From Prorocentrum cordatum (taxonomy: Eukaryota; Sar; Dinophyceae; Prorocentrales; Prorocentraceae): a stretch of 64,000 nt of DNA. The stretch lies in NCBI GenBank assembly GCA_963575745.1, contig CAUYUJ010018726.1, positions 303,496 to 367,495 of the forward strand, read 5' to 3'. Positions within the stretch are counted from its first letter, which is position 1; each line of letters starts with the position of its first letter. The position numbers and the translations under genes are program-made. Under the pieces are notes generated by a model. That model did not search any database, had not been told where the DNA came from, and saw only the letters and a program-made list of their open reading frames with translations. Below, piece by piece: positions 31,668-43,024 of this stretch.

Positions 31668-34600
31668 CCTATGCTAAAATCCAATGCTAAAATCCAATGC
31701 TCAAATCCAATGCTAAAATCAAATGCTAAAATCAAATGCTAAAAGCCAATGCTAAAAGCCAATGCTAAAAGCCAATACTAAAAGCCAATGCTAAAACCCA
31801 ATGCTAAAAGCCAATGCTAAAGCCCAATGCTAAAATCCAATGCTAAACTCCAATGCTACCATCCAATGCTAAGATCCAATGCTAACGGCGCCGAACTCTT
31901 GCGCGCCGAAGCCCGCGGCGCCGAAGTCATGCGGAACACGCGGCAAGGAGCTACAATCCAATGCTCAAACCAATGCTAGAATCTAATGCTAAAATGCAAC
32001 GCTGAAAGCCAATGCTAAACGCCAATGCTAAAAGCCAATGCTAAAAGCCAATGCTAAAAGCCAATGCTTAAATCCAATGCTAAGAGCCAATGCTAAAAGC
32101 CAGTGCTAAAATCCGGTGCTAAAATCCGGTGCTAACATCCAATGCTAAAATCCAGTGCTAACGGCGCCGAACTCTTGCGCGCCGAAACCCGCGGCGCCGA
32201 AGTCATGCGGAAACCGCGGCAAAGGGGCGAAAATCCAATGCTAAAATCCAATGCTAAAAGCCAATGCGAAAAGCCAATGCTAAAAGTCAATGCTAAAAGC
32301 CAGCGCTAAAAACCAACGCGAAAAGCCAGCGCTAGAAGCCAATGCTAAAAGCCAATGCGAAAATCCACTGCTAAGATCCAACGCTAAGGTCAAATTCTAA
32401 CATCCAATGCTAAAATCCAATGCCAACGGCGCCGAACCCTTGCGCGCCGAAGCCCGCGGCGCCGAAGCCATGCGGAAACCGCGGCAAGGGGCGCGCATCC
32501 AATGCTAACATCCAATGCTAAAACCCAATGCTAAAATCTAATGCTAAAATCCAATGCTAGACGCCCCTGCTAAAAAAAAAGAAAAGAAAAAACAACAATG
32601 CTAAAAGCCATTGCTAAAGGCCAATGCTAAAAGCCAATGCTAAAACCCAATGCTAAAACCCAATGCTAAAACCCAATGCTAAAACCCAATGCTAAAATCC
32701 AATGCAAACATCCAATGGCAACGGCGCCGAACTCTTGCGCGCCGAAGCCCGCGGCGCCGAAGTCACGCGGCAACCGCGGCAAGGGGCTAACATCCAATGC
32801 TAAAATCCAATTCTAAAACCCAATGCTGGAATCCAATGCTAAAAGCCAGTGCCAAAAGCCAATGCTAAAAGCCAATGCTAACAGCCAGTGCTAAAAGCCA
32901 ATGCTAAAAGGCAATGCTAGAAGCCAATGCTAAAAGCCAATGCTAAAAGCCAATGCTAAAATCCAATGCTAAAAGCCAATGCTAAAATCCAATGCTAAAA
33001 TCCAATGATACAATCCAATGCCAACGGCGCCGAACCCTTGCGCGCCGAAGCCCGCAGCGCCGAAGTCATGCGGAAACCGCGGCAGGGGGGGTATAAAATC
33101 CAATGCTAACATCCAATGCTAAAAGCCAATGCGAAAAGCCAATGCTAAAAGCTATTGCTAAAAGCCAATGCTAAAAGCCAATGCTAAAAGCCAATGCTAA
33201 AACCCAATGCTAAACGCCAATGCTAGAAGCCAATGCTAAAATCCAGTGCTATACGCCAGTGCTAAAAGCCAATGCTACAAGCCACTGCTAAACGCCAATG
33301 ATAAAAGCCAATGCTAAAATCCACTGCTGCAATCCAATGCTAAAGTCCAATGCTAAAATCCAATGCTAAAATCCAATGCGAACGGCGCCGAACTCTTGCG
33401 CGCCGAAATCCGCGGCGCCGAAGTCATGCGGAAACCGCGGCAAAGGGCTAGGATCCAATGCTGAAATCCAATGCTAAAATCCAATGCGAAAGCCCAATGC
33501 TAAAAGCCAATGCTAAAAGCCAATGTTAACAGCCAATGCTAAAAGCCACATGCTAAAAGCCAAATGCCAAAATCCAGTGCTAGAAGCCAATGTTAAACGC
33601 CAATGCTAAAACCAATGCTAAAACCCAACGATAAAACCCAATGTTAAAATCCAATGCTAAAACCCAATGCTAAACTCCAATGATAACGGCGCCGAACTCT
33701 TGCGCGCCGAAACCCGCGGCGCCGAAGTCATGCGGAAACCGCGGCAGGGGGTTAAAATCCAATGCCAAAATCCTATACTAAAAGCCAATGATGAAAGCCA
33801 TTGCTAAAAGCAAAGCCAATGCTAAAAGCCAATGCTAAAACCCAATGCTAAGATCCAATGCTAAAATCCAATGCTGACGGCGCCGAACTCTTGCGCGCCG
33901 AAACCAGCGGTGCCGAAGTCATGCGGATATCACGGCAAAGGGGCGACAACCCAATGCTAAAACCCAATGCGAAAATCAAATGCTTAAAGCCAATGCTAAA
34001 ATCCAATGATAAAAGCCAATGCTAAGAACCAGTGCTAAAAGCCAATGCTAAAAGCCAATGCTAAGAGCCAGTGCTAAAAGCCAACGCAAAAATCCAATGC
34101 TAAAATCCAATGCTAAAATCCAATGCTAAAACCCAATGCTAACGTCCAGTGCTAACGGCGCCGAATTCTTGCGCGCCGAAGCCCGCGGCGCCGAAGCCAT
34201 GCGGAAACCGCGGCAAGGGGCTAAAAGCCACTGCTAAACGCCACTGCTAAAAGCCAATGCTAAAAGCCAATGCAAAATAAACCAATGCAAAAAGCCAATG
34301 CTAAAAGCCAGTGCTAAACGCCAATGCTAAACGCCAATCCTAAAAGCCCATGCTAAAAGCCAATGCTAAAAGCCAATGCTAAAATCCAATGCTAAAATCC
34401 AAGGCTAAAGCCAATGCTAAAAGCCAATGGTAACATCCAATTGTAAAACCCAATATTAAAATCCTATGCTAAAATCCAATGCTGACGGCGCCGATCTCTT
34501 GCGCGGCGAAGCCCGCGGCGCCGAAGTCATGCGGGAACCACGGCAAGGGGCGAACATCCAATGCGAAAATCCAATGCTACAACCCAATGCTAAAATCCAA

Positions 34601-34795
34601 TGTTAAAATCCAACGCAAAAGCCCACTGCTAAAAGCTAATGCGAAAACCCAATGCGAAAATCCAATGATAACATCCAATGCGAAAATCCAACGCGAAAGC
34701 CCACTGCTAAAATCCAATGCTAAAACCCAATGCTAAAATCCAATGCTAAAAGCCAATGCTAAAATCCAATGCTAAACGCCAGTGCTAGAAGCCAA
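31668..34795 (+). repeat. CTAAAAGCCAATG minisatellite, 3.1-kb block with higher-order structure
   Basis: Roughly 200 units of 12-13 bp, each with a CCAAT pentamer, variants being AAAATCC/AAAAGCC/AAAACCC. Ten GC-rich cassettes of ~66 bp interrupt the array, so the higher-order period is about 190-360 bp. Confidence 0.95.
31886..34552 (+). repeat. Ten GC-rich punctuation cassettes in the CCAAT array
   Basis: Cassette starts are at 31886, 32162, 32427, 32722, 33025, 33383, 33687, 33878, 34156 and 34486. Each reads CGGCGCCGAACTCTTGCGCG, then CCGAA.CCCGCGGCGCCGAAGTCATGCGGAA.CCGCGGCAAGGGG, with few changes. They are much more alike than the AT-rich units between them. Confidence 0.9.
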
Positions 34796-34844
34796 CGCCA
34801 CTGTGCACTTACAGCTCAAGGCCACTGTGAACTTACAGCTTGCC

Positions 34845-35030
34845 ATCACCCGCGACCCACCCGCGACCCACCCGCGACCCACCCCGCGACCCACCCCGCG
34901 ACCCACCCCGCGACCCACCCCGCGACCCACCCGCGACCCACCCGCGAGCCACCCCACGACCCACTCCGCGACCCACCCCGCGACCCACCCGCGACCCACC
35001 CGCGACCCACCCGCGACCCACTTTCGACCC
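34845..35030 (+). repeat. CCCACCCGCGA array
   Basis: About 16 units of 10-12 bp following the CCAAT array, after the short sequence CACTGTGCACTTACAGCTCAAGG. Confidence 0.9.
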
Positions 35031-35031
35031 A

Positions 35032-35376
35032 AACCACGTTCAAGGTACAACCCAACATTTTCGGCGCCTGCGGCGGGTTTTTTTTCCATTCCTTCCAGGT
35101 AAAGAGCCCGCGACCCACCCCGCGACCAACTCGCGACCCAAACCACATTCAGAGTACAAACCACATTTTTCGGCGCCTGCGGCGGGCATCTTGTGCATTC
35201 GTTTTAGGTGGAGAGACCGCGGCCCACCCGCGACCACGTTCACGGTACAAACCAATTTTTTCGGCGCCTGCGGCGGGCATCTTTTGCATTCGTTCCCAGT
35301 GGAGAACCCGCGGCCCACCCGCGACCAAAACCACGTTCAGTGTACAAACCAATTTTTTCGGCGCCTGCGGCGAGAT
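35032..35376 (+). repeat. ~85-110-bp tandem repeat with CGGCGCCTGCGGCGGG
   Basis: Four units: ACCACGTTCA..GTACAAACCA..TTTTTCGGCGCCTGCGGCGGGCAT, then a CATTCGTT stretch and CCGCGACC. Solo CGGCG(C/T)TTGCGGCGGGCT blocks recur at 36424-36483. Confidence 0.85.
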
Positions 35377-35715
35377 GCTTTTGCAGGAGGACGAGGAGGA
35401 AGAGGAGGAGGAGGAGGAGGAGGAGAAGGAGGAGGAAGGGGACGACGACGACGACGTCGACGTCGACGACGACGACGACGAAAAGGAGGAGGGGGGAGGA
35501 TCGGGAGGGGGGGAAGAGGAGGAGGACGACGAGGAGGAACATGACGACAATGGGAGGACGATGATGGAAGGACGAGGGGGGGAGAGGGAGGACGAGGAAG
35601 AAGCGGAGGAGGAGGAGGAGGACGAGGTGGAGGAGGAGGACGACGATGACGATGAGGACGAGGACGAGGACGAGGAAGAGGAGGAGGAGGAGGCGGAGGA
35701 GAGCGCCATCGACAG
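35377..35715 (+). repeat. GAG/GAC-rich microsatellite
   Basis: About 320 bp of GAGGAG and GACGAC. The long acidic ORF spanning it (34769-36370) crosses five repeat classes and is not a gene. Confidence 0.9.
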
Positions 35716-35802
35716 GGAAGGTGGGGGCCACGAGGTCCGCCGGCTTGACGACGACCGCGTCGCCCGCGCCCGCCCCTTACTCTTATCCGCAATTGCGGGG
35801 TG

Positions 35803-35985
<183 letters not shown>

Positions 35986-36021
35986 CCGTGGTGAGGATTC
36001 TGCTCGTTGCGTTGTTGTTTG

Positions 36022-36410
36022 TTTGTTCTCGTCGTCCCACCCGCGACCCACCCGCGACTCACCCCGCGACCCAACCCGCGCGACCCATCCCGCGACTCAC
36101 CCCGCGACCAACCCCGCGACCCACCCGCGACCCACCCGCGACCCAACCCGCGACCTACCCCACGTCCCATCCGCGACTCACCCGCGACCCACCCAGGACC
36201 CACCCCGCGACCCACCCGCGACCAAGCCGCGACCCATTTGCGACCCACCCGCGACCAAGCCGCGACCCATTTGCGTCCCACCCGCGACCCACCCCGCGAC
36301 CCACCCGCGACCCACCCGCGACCCACCCGCGACCCAACAGCGACCCACCCGCGACCTACCCGTGACCTAACCGCGACCCACCCGCGACCCACCCGCGACC
36401 TACCCACATT
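36022..36410 (+). repeat. CCCACCCGCGA array, third block
   Basis: About 35 units of 10-12 bp with variants (CCAACCCGCGA, CCAAGCCGCGA). Confidence 0.95.
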
Positions 36411-37289
36411 GGTTGAACAACAAATCGGCGCTTGCGGCGGGCTCGTTGTATAATTTGGGAAACTTTGGCGCCTGCGGCGGGCTTCTCCAGAGTCTCGCAG
36501 ACTGCCGACGTCCCCACCGCCCCCTCACTCTTATCTGCATCTGCGGGGGGCTATGGTATCGGGACCTATTGGGGACGCGGATTTGAAAATTCAGATCGGC
36601 GGACGTCAGGGAAGTGGAAGGGGGGGATCGAGGGTTGCAGGAGAGGGGCCCGAAAGGGGCCTGACAGGGGGCCCCCTGGGGCCCCGAAGGGGCACGACAT
36701 GGGTATCTTTGTTCCGCCCCCTGGTTCATGTTACCCCCCTGGGGCACCTAAGCTTGTCTCCTGCCGCCGCCCCAGGCTCGCAGCACTGCTGGGCCCGCCC
36801 GCGGTTACCGGAGAGCCTAGCCCTCCAGCGTCTGTCCGCGCCGCTGGTGCGCGCCCAGGTCTGGCCCCAAGGACTGCGCGGCGGCGCCCTCCTCGGCACT
36901 CCGCGGGAGGGCAGTTCCCTCGTAAAGGGGCCCACGGCGCATCCACGCCGCGGCGCCTGCTCTTTGTCCACGCCGCGGCGCCTGCGCGGCGTGCGCTCCT
37001 TGCGCGCACCATTGAGGGGTCGGTGCCACCGGCTCTCCGGGCTTTGCTCTGCCACAGCTGGGCCCGTCAGCCGCGCAGTCCTCGTATCCTTGGCACTGCC
37101 GCACGCCGTCACCGCAGAGGGCCAGGAGACTTCTTGTGCCAGAGCCAGAGCATCGGGGTGTCCCCAGCCTTCAACGCCACTCCGGGGCCTGCCTTGGCCC
37201 GCCGGGCCTCGTGAGCAGGTGCCCCAGAGGCCATATGGTCCTCCCGCGGGAGCTCTCTTGGGGACGCCCCAGGGCAGGGACGGCGGCGT
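36411..37289. other. Unassigned GC-rich interval
   Basis: It begins with two CGGCGCYTGCGGCGGGCT blocks. Open frames on both strands (36553-37350 plus, 36726-37331 minus) have arginine/proline composition and no recognised domain. An exon cannot be excluded, but nothing supports one. Confidence 0.35.
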
Positions 37290-37830
37290 TGGGGACGAGG
37301 AGGAGGAGGAGGAGGACCAGTGTAAACCCAAGAGTCATCAAAGATTTTGAAATAAATCCTCCCTCCGAGCCCCTTCTTCAGAGGCCCCGACAAAGGTTCA
37401 TTTCCATTGGGGGAACTTCCTCGTTGGAAGACAACCGTTTGAAGAGCCTGAGGCATGCCAACAAATTGTTTTCGGGATTTCAACCCCACGGATCAACCTG
37501 ACTGCTGCGTCTTGACGATCCGGAATCGTGCCAGAAAACCATTTTTGGGACTTCAACACCGCGAATCAACAGAAGGCCTACACCCGTATAATCCTGAATC
37601 CTTCCCAAACACAATTTCTGGCACGTTGATCATGGGAATCCGTGAAACTCTGCCAAATGTTTTGAACGAATGCGCGCGGCGCTAAGGCGAGAGCCACTTT
37701 AAAAAAACGGCCCGCCCTCAATCCACTCAAATCTTGCATAGTTTTAAAACGAATGTGCGCGGCGCTAAGGCGGGAGCGACATTTTGAAAACCACCCGCCC
37801 TCAATCCGTGCAGCGTTTGCATATTTTCCC
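37290..37830 (+). repeat. Dispersed repeat family with 73-bp tail units, copy 1
   Basis: After a GAGGAG run the sequence AAGAGTCATCAAAG...GGGACTTCAACACCGCGAATCAAC runs into ~73-bp tail units (GAATGTGCGCGGCGCTAAGGCGAGAGCCACATTTTGAAAA). It is a diverged copy of 50300-50880, which also follows a GGA run. Confidence 0.75.
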
Positions 37831-38029
37831 AGAAAGGGCGCCGGCCCAGGGTTCTCTTTTAGTTGGTAAACCTGTCCCCGGTGCCTCAACTGAGGTGGGC
37901 TGGCGGATTCTTTCCGTGATAAATATCGAGGTCGAGGTGGGCCGGCGGATTAAGATTTGAGGATGTCTCAGGCGACACGCTTGTTTTTGAAATCCCCATC
38001 GATAAATCACAGGGTGCGGGCCACTCTTT

Positions 38030-38590
38030 TGTGTGTTGAGGATGTCTCGAGCGAAACGCTTGCTCCGCAGAGTTACCGAGGATGTCTCGAGCGAAACGCT
38101 GGTTTTGCAGAGTTGGGGATGCCTCGAGCGAAACGCTTGTTTTCAGAATTGGTTGAGGATATCTCGAGCGAAACGCTGGTTTTGCAGAGCCGACCGCGAC
38201 GCGGAAAAGCGATCCGCGCGCAGGAATTCCGAGGATTTCTCGCGCGTGCCGCGTCCCGCGCGCAGGAATTTCGAGGATGTCTCGACTAATTCGTTGTTTT
38301 GCCAGGATGTCTTTGGATTTTGGCAGGATGTCTCGAGCGAAACGCGTGTCTTTCATAATTTGTTGAGAATGTCTCGAGCGAAACGCTGGTTTTGCACAAT
38401 TGGGGGATGTCTCGGGCGGGGGCCTCGTGGGGGGCCAGAATTCAGAGGATGTCTCAGGCGAAATGCTTGTTGTCGCGTCCCGCTCTCAGGAATTCCGAGG
38501 ATGTCTCGCGCGTGCCGCGTCCCGCGCGCAAGAATTCTTAGGATGTTGGCAGGATGTCTCGAGCGAAACGCTTGTCCCCAGCACGTTCTT
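38030..38590 (+). repeat. GGATGTCTCGAGCGAAACGC tandem repeat
   Basis: About 14 units of 30-60 bp share GAGGATGTCTCGAGCGAAACGCTTGTTTT with variable tails (GAATTCCGAGGATGTCTCGCGCG). The preceding 37831-38029 holds two GAGGTGGGC.GGCGGATT copies. Confidence 0.85.
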
Positions 38591-39345
38591 TAGCGCGTCC
38601 CCTTGGCACGTCCCGCGGTGCGTCCCCATGGCACGTCCCCTGGCACGTCGCCTGGCGCATCCCTTGAGACGTTCCGCGTCGCGTCCTCCTGGAATGTCCC
38701 CTTGTCAATGAGCTTTGGGGCAGCTACTATGTGTTCAGGCAGCTCGAGCTTAAGATCCAGATCAGTTCGGTCAGGACTCGGATGCAAAGGAGGACTCGAT
38801 CCACGAGGCTATAGAGCACAATCGCGGCATGGCACATTGCAATTCAGCACGGCGCAGCACAGCACAGATTCCGGCACGGTACATCAAGATCGATTCACTC
38901 AGCATTGCAACTTGGCACGTTCATTGGCACGTTCCGTGGGGCGTCCCTTGGCGAGTCCCCCTGGCACGTCGCGTGGCGCGTCCCTTGGCACATCCCGTGG
39001 CACATCCATTGGCACGTTCCGTAGCGCGTCCCCTTGGCACGTCCCGCGGTGCGACCCCATGGCACGTCCCCTGGCACGTCGCCTGGCGCATCCCTTGAGA
39101 CGTTCCGCGTCGCGTCCTCCTGGCATGTCCCCATTGTCAATAGCTCTGGGGCAGCTACTATGTGTTCAGGCAGCTCGAGCTTAAGATCCAGATCAGTTCG
39201 GTCAGGACTCGGATGCAAAGGAGGACTCGATCCACGAGGCTATAGAGCACAATCGCGCCATGGCACATCGCAATTCAGCACGGTGCAGCACAGCACAGCC
39301 CTCGGCAGGGTACATCAAGATCGATACCTTCAGCATTGCATTTGC
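38591..39345 (+). repeat. 431-bp tandem duplication of a CGTCCCYTGGCA array
   Basis: TAGCGCGTCCCCTTGGCACG at 38591 recurs at 39022. Each copy has ~20-bp GTCCC..TGGCAC units and then a unique tail (GAGCTTTGGGGCAGCTACTA... and GCTATAGAGCACAATCGCG). Near identity indicates a young event. Confidence 0.9.
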
Positions 39346-39424
39346 CCGTCACCCAATCAGGTATCTTTGAAAGCGTTGCCATGTGTTACAGTTCTATATT
39401 CCTTTCCGGGTTCGTGGGTCGATC
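39346..39424. other. Short unique interval
   Basis: Nothing recognised. Confidence 0.4.
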
Positions 39425-39595
39425 ATGTTTAAATCGAATGTGCGCGGCGCTAAGGCGATAGACACATTTTGAAAACCGCCCGGCCTCAATCCGTGAAGGT
39501 CTTGCATCTGTTTAAATCGAATGTGCGCGGCGTTAAGGCGAGAGCCACATTTTGAAAACCACCCGCCCTCAATCCGTGAAGCATTTGTATATCCG
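39425..39595 (+). repeat. 73-bp unit, two copies
   Basis: TTTAAATCGAATGTGCGCGG units, also found in the tails of the repeats at 37665-37815 and 50640-50880. Confidence 0.85.
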
Positions 39596-39699
39596 TAATG
39601 GCTTCGCCCCATGCCGCCGGCCCCCTGTCTCGGATAGATGCAAAAGCTAAATCATGAGGTCTGGGCGCCGCCGTGAAGCAGTGTCGAGACTTATTTGTT

Positions 39700-39895
39700 T
39701 TTCGACCCTGACCCTACGGATTTGCGTCACGGGTGCCACTGGATTTCAGAAATGTGGCAAATCCCTTGTGTTTTTTTGACCCTGACCCTACGAATCTTCA
39801 TGAGGGGTGCAGCCGAATTGTAGAAATGTTGCAAATCCCGTATGTTTTTGCACCCTGATCCTGTATGTTTTTGCACCCTGACCCTGTATCGCAAC
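39700..39895 (+). repeat. ~75-bp ACCCTGACCCTACG tandem repeat
   Basis: Two to three degenerate units of TTTTTGACCCTGACCCTACG....GGGTGC....TAGAAATGTTGCAAATCCC. It is not telomeric, because units are long and not TTTAGGG-like. 39896-40226 is unique and may hold the 5' UTR of the next gene. Confidence 0.8.
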
Positions 39896-40226
39896 ATCTA
39901 CACCGCATGCGGCGGCCACCCAGCACCCAACCGTGTCGACGAGCACGCCCTCGTACAATCGCTGGCGCTACTCCGACGCAACCCAATAGCCAAATCAAAC
40001 ATCAAAAAGAAGGGTTTGGGGGGGCACAGCGATAAGGGGGAGGGCGCGATCATGCGAAACTGTCACCCATTTCCCCTTGCATCCCCTCATCCTCTGAACC
40101 TCTTCCCTTCTTGTCGCCCCTTCTGTCTGAACAAGCATTCGCACATCAGCAAGCTTCCTCGCCCCAATCGCGGGCGCGCGGATCAACTTGCGCGTTCAGC
40201 TGCCAGCTCGCAAGTCCCACTCGGGG

Positions 40227-41606
40227 ATGGTTGCCACTACGAGGCAGATGGCCGCGCAGCCACGCAGCCAGGCGAGGGGCGCCCCGCAGGCCAACATCAC
40301 GATCTACCCTCACGCGCAGAGGCAGCACCTCGCGGTTTCAGACCGCCCAGCGTGGCCCTCAATGCCCCCGCCCGGGCAGCTTGCGCCCAGGCCGCTGCTG
40401 GCGCTCCCGCCCGCGCCCCAGGCCGTGCCCCCGCAGATGCAACCCGAGACTGAGCCTGCGACAGCGGAGAGGGCATGGCCCCTTGCGCCTCTGGCAGCTG
40501 CGGCATCGTTTGAAAGCGTCGCGGCCCCCCCCGAGGACGCCCCGCTCGCTGCTGTTCCGCAGCCGCCCGTCGCCGCCCTAGCGGCGGACGCCGAGGCGAC
40601 GCCAGCGCAGCGGGCCAACACCGCTGAGGGCCAGTCGAGGATCCCACCGACCCCTCCCCGCGGTGGCTGGGAGGCCGAGGCGGCCTCCGGGAGCTCCCGC
40701 GAAGGCGCGGGCGCGGCAGCCCCCAGCAGCTCGGGCGCCCCAGTGGGAGCATGGGACACGAGCGACCGCGAGCAGAAGCCCATGCTGGAAATCATGGAAG
40801 ATGAGCTCAGGTTAGTGCTCAAGCGCACGAAGATCGATTCCAAGATGAAGCGCCCAGCGGCATACATGGAACCCGACTCTTGCAAGCACGAGGGCTCCGA
40901 CGCGGGCGCCCCCTTGCAGGACATCGACGCGGGCTCCGACGCGGAGATGGCCTCCCAGGACTCAGACGACCAGCCGCTCGTGGGCGTCGACGCCGTGTTG
41001 AGGAAGCCTGCTGCGGCGAAGGTGGGTGGCAACTCCACGATGAAGAGGCCTGCCGCGGCGAATCATCAAGAGGCGTTGTCGGGCGAGGCCGACGACCAGG
41101 GCGGCAACTCCACGATGAAGAGGCCTGCTGCGGCGAAGCCTCTGGAGATCGCGTCGGCGGAGGGCGAAGCGGCGAAGGCGCCCTTGAAGCAGCAGACCTC
41201 TGGGGTGCTGGTCCAGACGCCGAAGCCCAGCACGACCGCCGCTGCCTCGCAGAGCGGTGCCAAGGTCCTGAAGCGGCCTGCGGCAGCGGGCCCAACACCG
41301 ACGCCAAAGCGCAGCCGCTCCAGCGAGGAGCTCGGCGATGACGACTTGGACGTGGAGGTCGACGTCTTCATGATGGGCTTGAAGCGCCCAGAGCTGCAGT
41401 GGCCAGGGGTGCCGACGACGCCGCGCCCAGTGTTCCAGTTCAACGGCTGGAACGTCTGGACCGACCTCAAGGGGAAGAAGTGGAGGGTCAGGGCCATCGA
41501 ATGGGAGAACCCTTCAGACTTCGGGTTCGGCTTCGGCCAGCGGGACCCGGGGCTGGCGAAGAGAGCCTGGGGCAGGCTCGTAGGCAAGGTGTGCTCGAAG
41601 CCCTAG
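40227..41606 (+). CDS. KRPAAA-repeat protein, single exon (459 aa)
   Basis: The first in-frame ATG is at 40227 (MVATTRQMAAQ); the frame is open upstream to 40188 without an ATG. Residues ~1-180 are Pro/Ala-rich and probably disordered. From ~190 to 370 five basic-alanine motifs occur: MKRPAAY, LRKPAAAK, MKRPAAAN, MKRPAAAK and LKRPAAAG, two of them preceded by GGNST. They resemble the first half of a nucleoplasmin-type nuclear signal and are common in dinoflagellate proteins. An acidic stretch (GDDDLDVEVD) precedes a compact C-terminus with aromatic/basic FNGWNVWTDLKGKKWRVRAIEWENP. Nuclear, nucleic-acid-associated action is inference only. The ORF is intact and has strong GC-ending codon use. 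No SL relic is seen upstream. Confidence 0.7.
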   Translation: MVATTRQMAAQPRSQARGAPQANITIYPHAQRQHLAVSDRPAWPSMPPPGQLAPRPLLALPPAPQAVPPQMQPETEPATAERAWPLAPLAAAASFESVAAPPEDAPLAAVPQPPVAALAADAEATPAQRANTAEGQSRIPPTPPRGGWEAEAASGSSREGAGAAAPSSSGAPVGAWDTSDREQKPMLEIMEDELRLVLKRTKIDSKMKRPAAYMEPDSCKHEGSDAGAPLQDIDAGSDAEMASQDSDDQPLVGVDAVLRKPAAAKVGGNSTMKRPAAANHQEALSGEADDQGGNSTMKRPAAAKPLEIASAEGEAAKAPLKQQTSGVLVQTPKPSTTAAASQSGAKVLKRPAAAGPTPTPKRSRSSEELGDDDLDVEVDVFMMGLKRPELQWPGVPTTPRPVFQFNGWNVWTDLKGKKWRVRAIEWENPSDFGFGFGQRDPGLAKRAWGRLVGKVCSKP

Positions 41607-41689
41607 CATGTAATCCCAGTGATTACAGCGGCTGGAGTGCCCTTTGACGGCTCGCGCCGCAATAGGGGGAACTACCAACACCTCATCAA

Positions 41690-41832
41690 CATCCTACCAT
41701 CACATCATCGGCATCGGCATCCCTACCATCACAGCAACCGGCATCCTACCATCACATCATCACATCATCAACATCACCACCATCACCAACACCAGCATCA
41801 ACGTCATCATCAGCAACATCATCATCAACATA
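41690..41832 (+). repeat. CAT/CAC-rich microsatellite
   Basis: CATCATCA/ACCATCACC tract downstream of the KRPAAA gene. Confidence 0.9.
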
Positions 41833-41949
41833 TGCGTCGCCACGTCATGCGAATTGGCTCACCACTCCGCCACTATTCTCCCCGCGCTCCCACCCCATCT
41901 AAACTCGCGTTCTGGGGAGTTGGCTCGCCACCCCCAGAACCCCAACCCT

Positions 41950-42080
41950 GCGTGAACGAGGGGGTGGCGCAATTGCGAAAACAAAAAGCGGCAAGCCGAC
42001 TACGCGTGGGATATGCGTGAACGAGGGGGTGGCGCAATTGCGAAAGCATGAAGCGGCGAGCCGACTACGCGGGGGGTATC
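41950..42080 (+). repeat. ~69-bp direct duplication
   Basis: GTGAACGAGGGGGTGGCGCAATTGCGAAA... through CGACTACGCG occurs twice in tandem. Confidence 0.85.
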
Positions 42081-42715
42081 AAGAGGGATGACGACGACCA
42101 TCAAGATATTGACGACGGAACCAACGAAACAACGCAGGAACACATTTTGCCGCTGGGGTCCCTGGGGTTTGACATCAAAGCTCCCGTTCGAGACGTCCTT
42201 CGGGTTCGCGGTTGGGGAGCCCTGAAGGCCCTTCAGTTCCTGCGTGTTTTGTGGTTTGCGGCGGGATGTGGCACAGTTGAGGGCTCAACTCTTGTCTGAG
42301 CGTCGATTAACTCGCCGACGCGTCAGTGGCTGCCCTCGCAGGGGCTCCCATCAGGCGCGTGCGAGTCACACAAGCGAGATGTAGGGAGGTCTTGCGGTCC
42401 TTGTGGGCGATTTGGGGGGGTGGCCTCGATCGTTCCACAAACCGCGCTTAGAGAACGTATCGCTCGAAACTCGCTGAAGGACCCTGGGGCAAGTATGTTT
42501 GTGATTTTTTTGGCACCCACCAATGGGGCATCTTGGGCGGTCGCTTGGGCGTCGGAAGATCGAAAGAGCGAGAAACATTACATGTCCAACAACAAAAAGG
42601 AAACATCACGATTTTCGTTACGCGCGCGCTTTCTTGAAATTCCGTTGAACGTTTCGTTGAAGCCGTCTTGCGCCATCTTGACACTGCTGCGCTCAAACCG
42701 CCATCCCGATCATGC
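42081..42715. other. Unassigned unique interval
   Basis: No gene recognised; short ORFs on both strands lack known motifs. Confidence 0.4.
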
Positions 42716-43012
42716 GAAAAGCATGCTGAAACCTAAGTCAAACCTAAGTCAAAGTTAAGTACATACTAAGTCGAACCTAGCTGAACAGCTAACTGCGCGC
42801 AGCCGACCTATAAACCGAGTACAAGTCACACGTAATCGGGCTTATAACCAGTTAAGAATAATTCAAATGCAAGCCGACCTACACTTAGCAACTGATTATA
42901 ACCTTTCGGCGAGTTATACCCAGTTGCTAAGTGCATGTGGAAATATATGTTATGATATAACCCAGCATGTCGATGTATATCTTAAGTTATACCCACATGC
43001 TAAGTACCTAAG
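42716..43012. other. AT-rich island with inverted repeats
   Basis: About 300 bp is clearly richer in A+T than its surroundings. It carries repeated CTAAGT, GCCGACCTA and GTTATACCC motifs and a perfect 13-bp inverted repeat (CACTTAGCAACTG at 42882-42894, CAGTTGCTAAGTG at 42921-42933). A second partial one is GCATGTGG/CCACATGC. Function unknown; candidates are an unwinding or matrix element, or a foreign insertion. Confidence 0.6.
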
Positions 43013-43024
43013 TCCCCCCGCTCA

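Noticed and set aside
31668-34795. CRISPR-like repeat/spacer array
   Set aside because: The regular part is a 13-bp tandem unit and the cassettes are the conserved part; spacers are not unique, and the genome is eukaryotic.
36553-37350. 265-codon ORF as a host gene
   Set aside because: Open on both strands, Arg/Pro/Gly/Leu composition, no recognised motif; kept only as an unassigned interval.
39700-39895. Telomere-like repeat (ACCCTGACCCT)
   Set aside because: Units are ~75 bp and degenerate, not short TTTAGGG-type repeats.
40297-41038. Minus-strand ORFs opposite the KRPAAA gene
   Set aside because: Antisense shadows of a GC-rich gene; composition only, while the plus frame has ordered motifs and a compact C-terminus.
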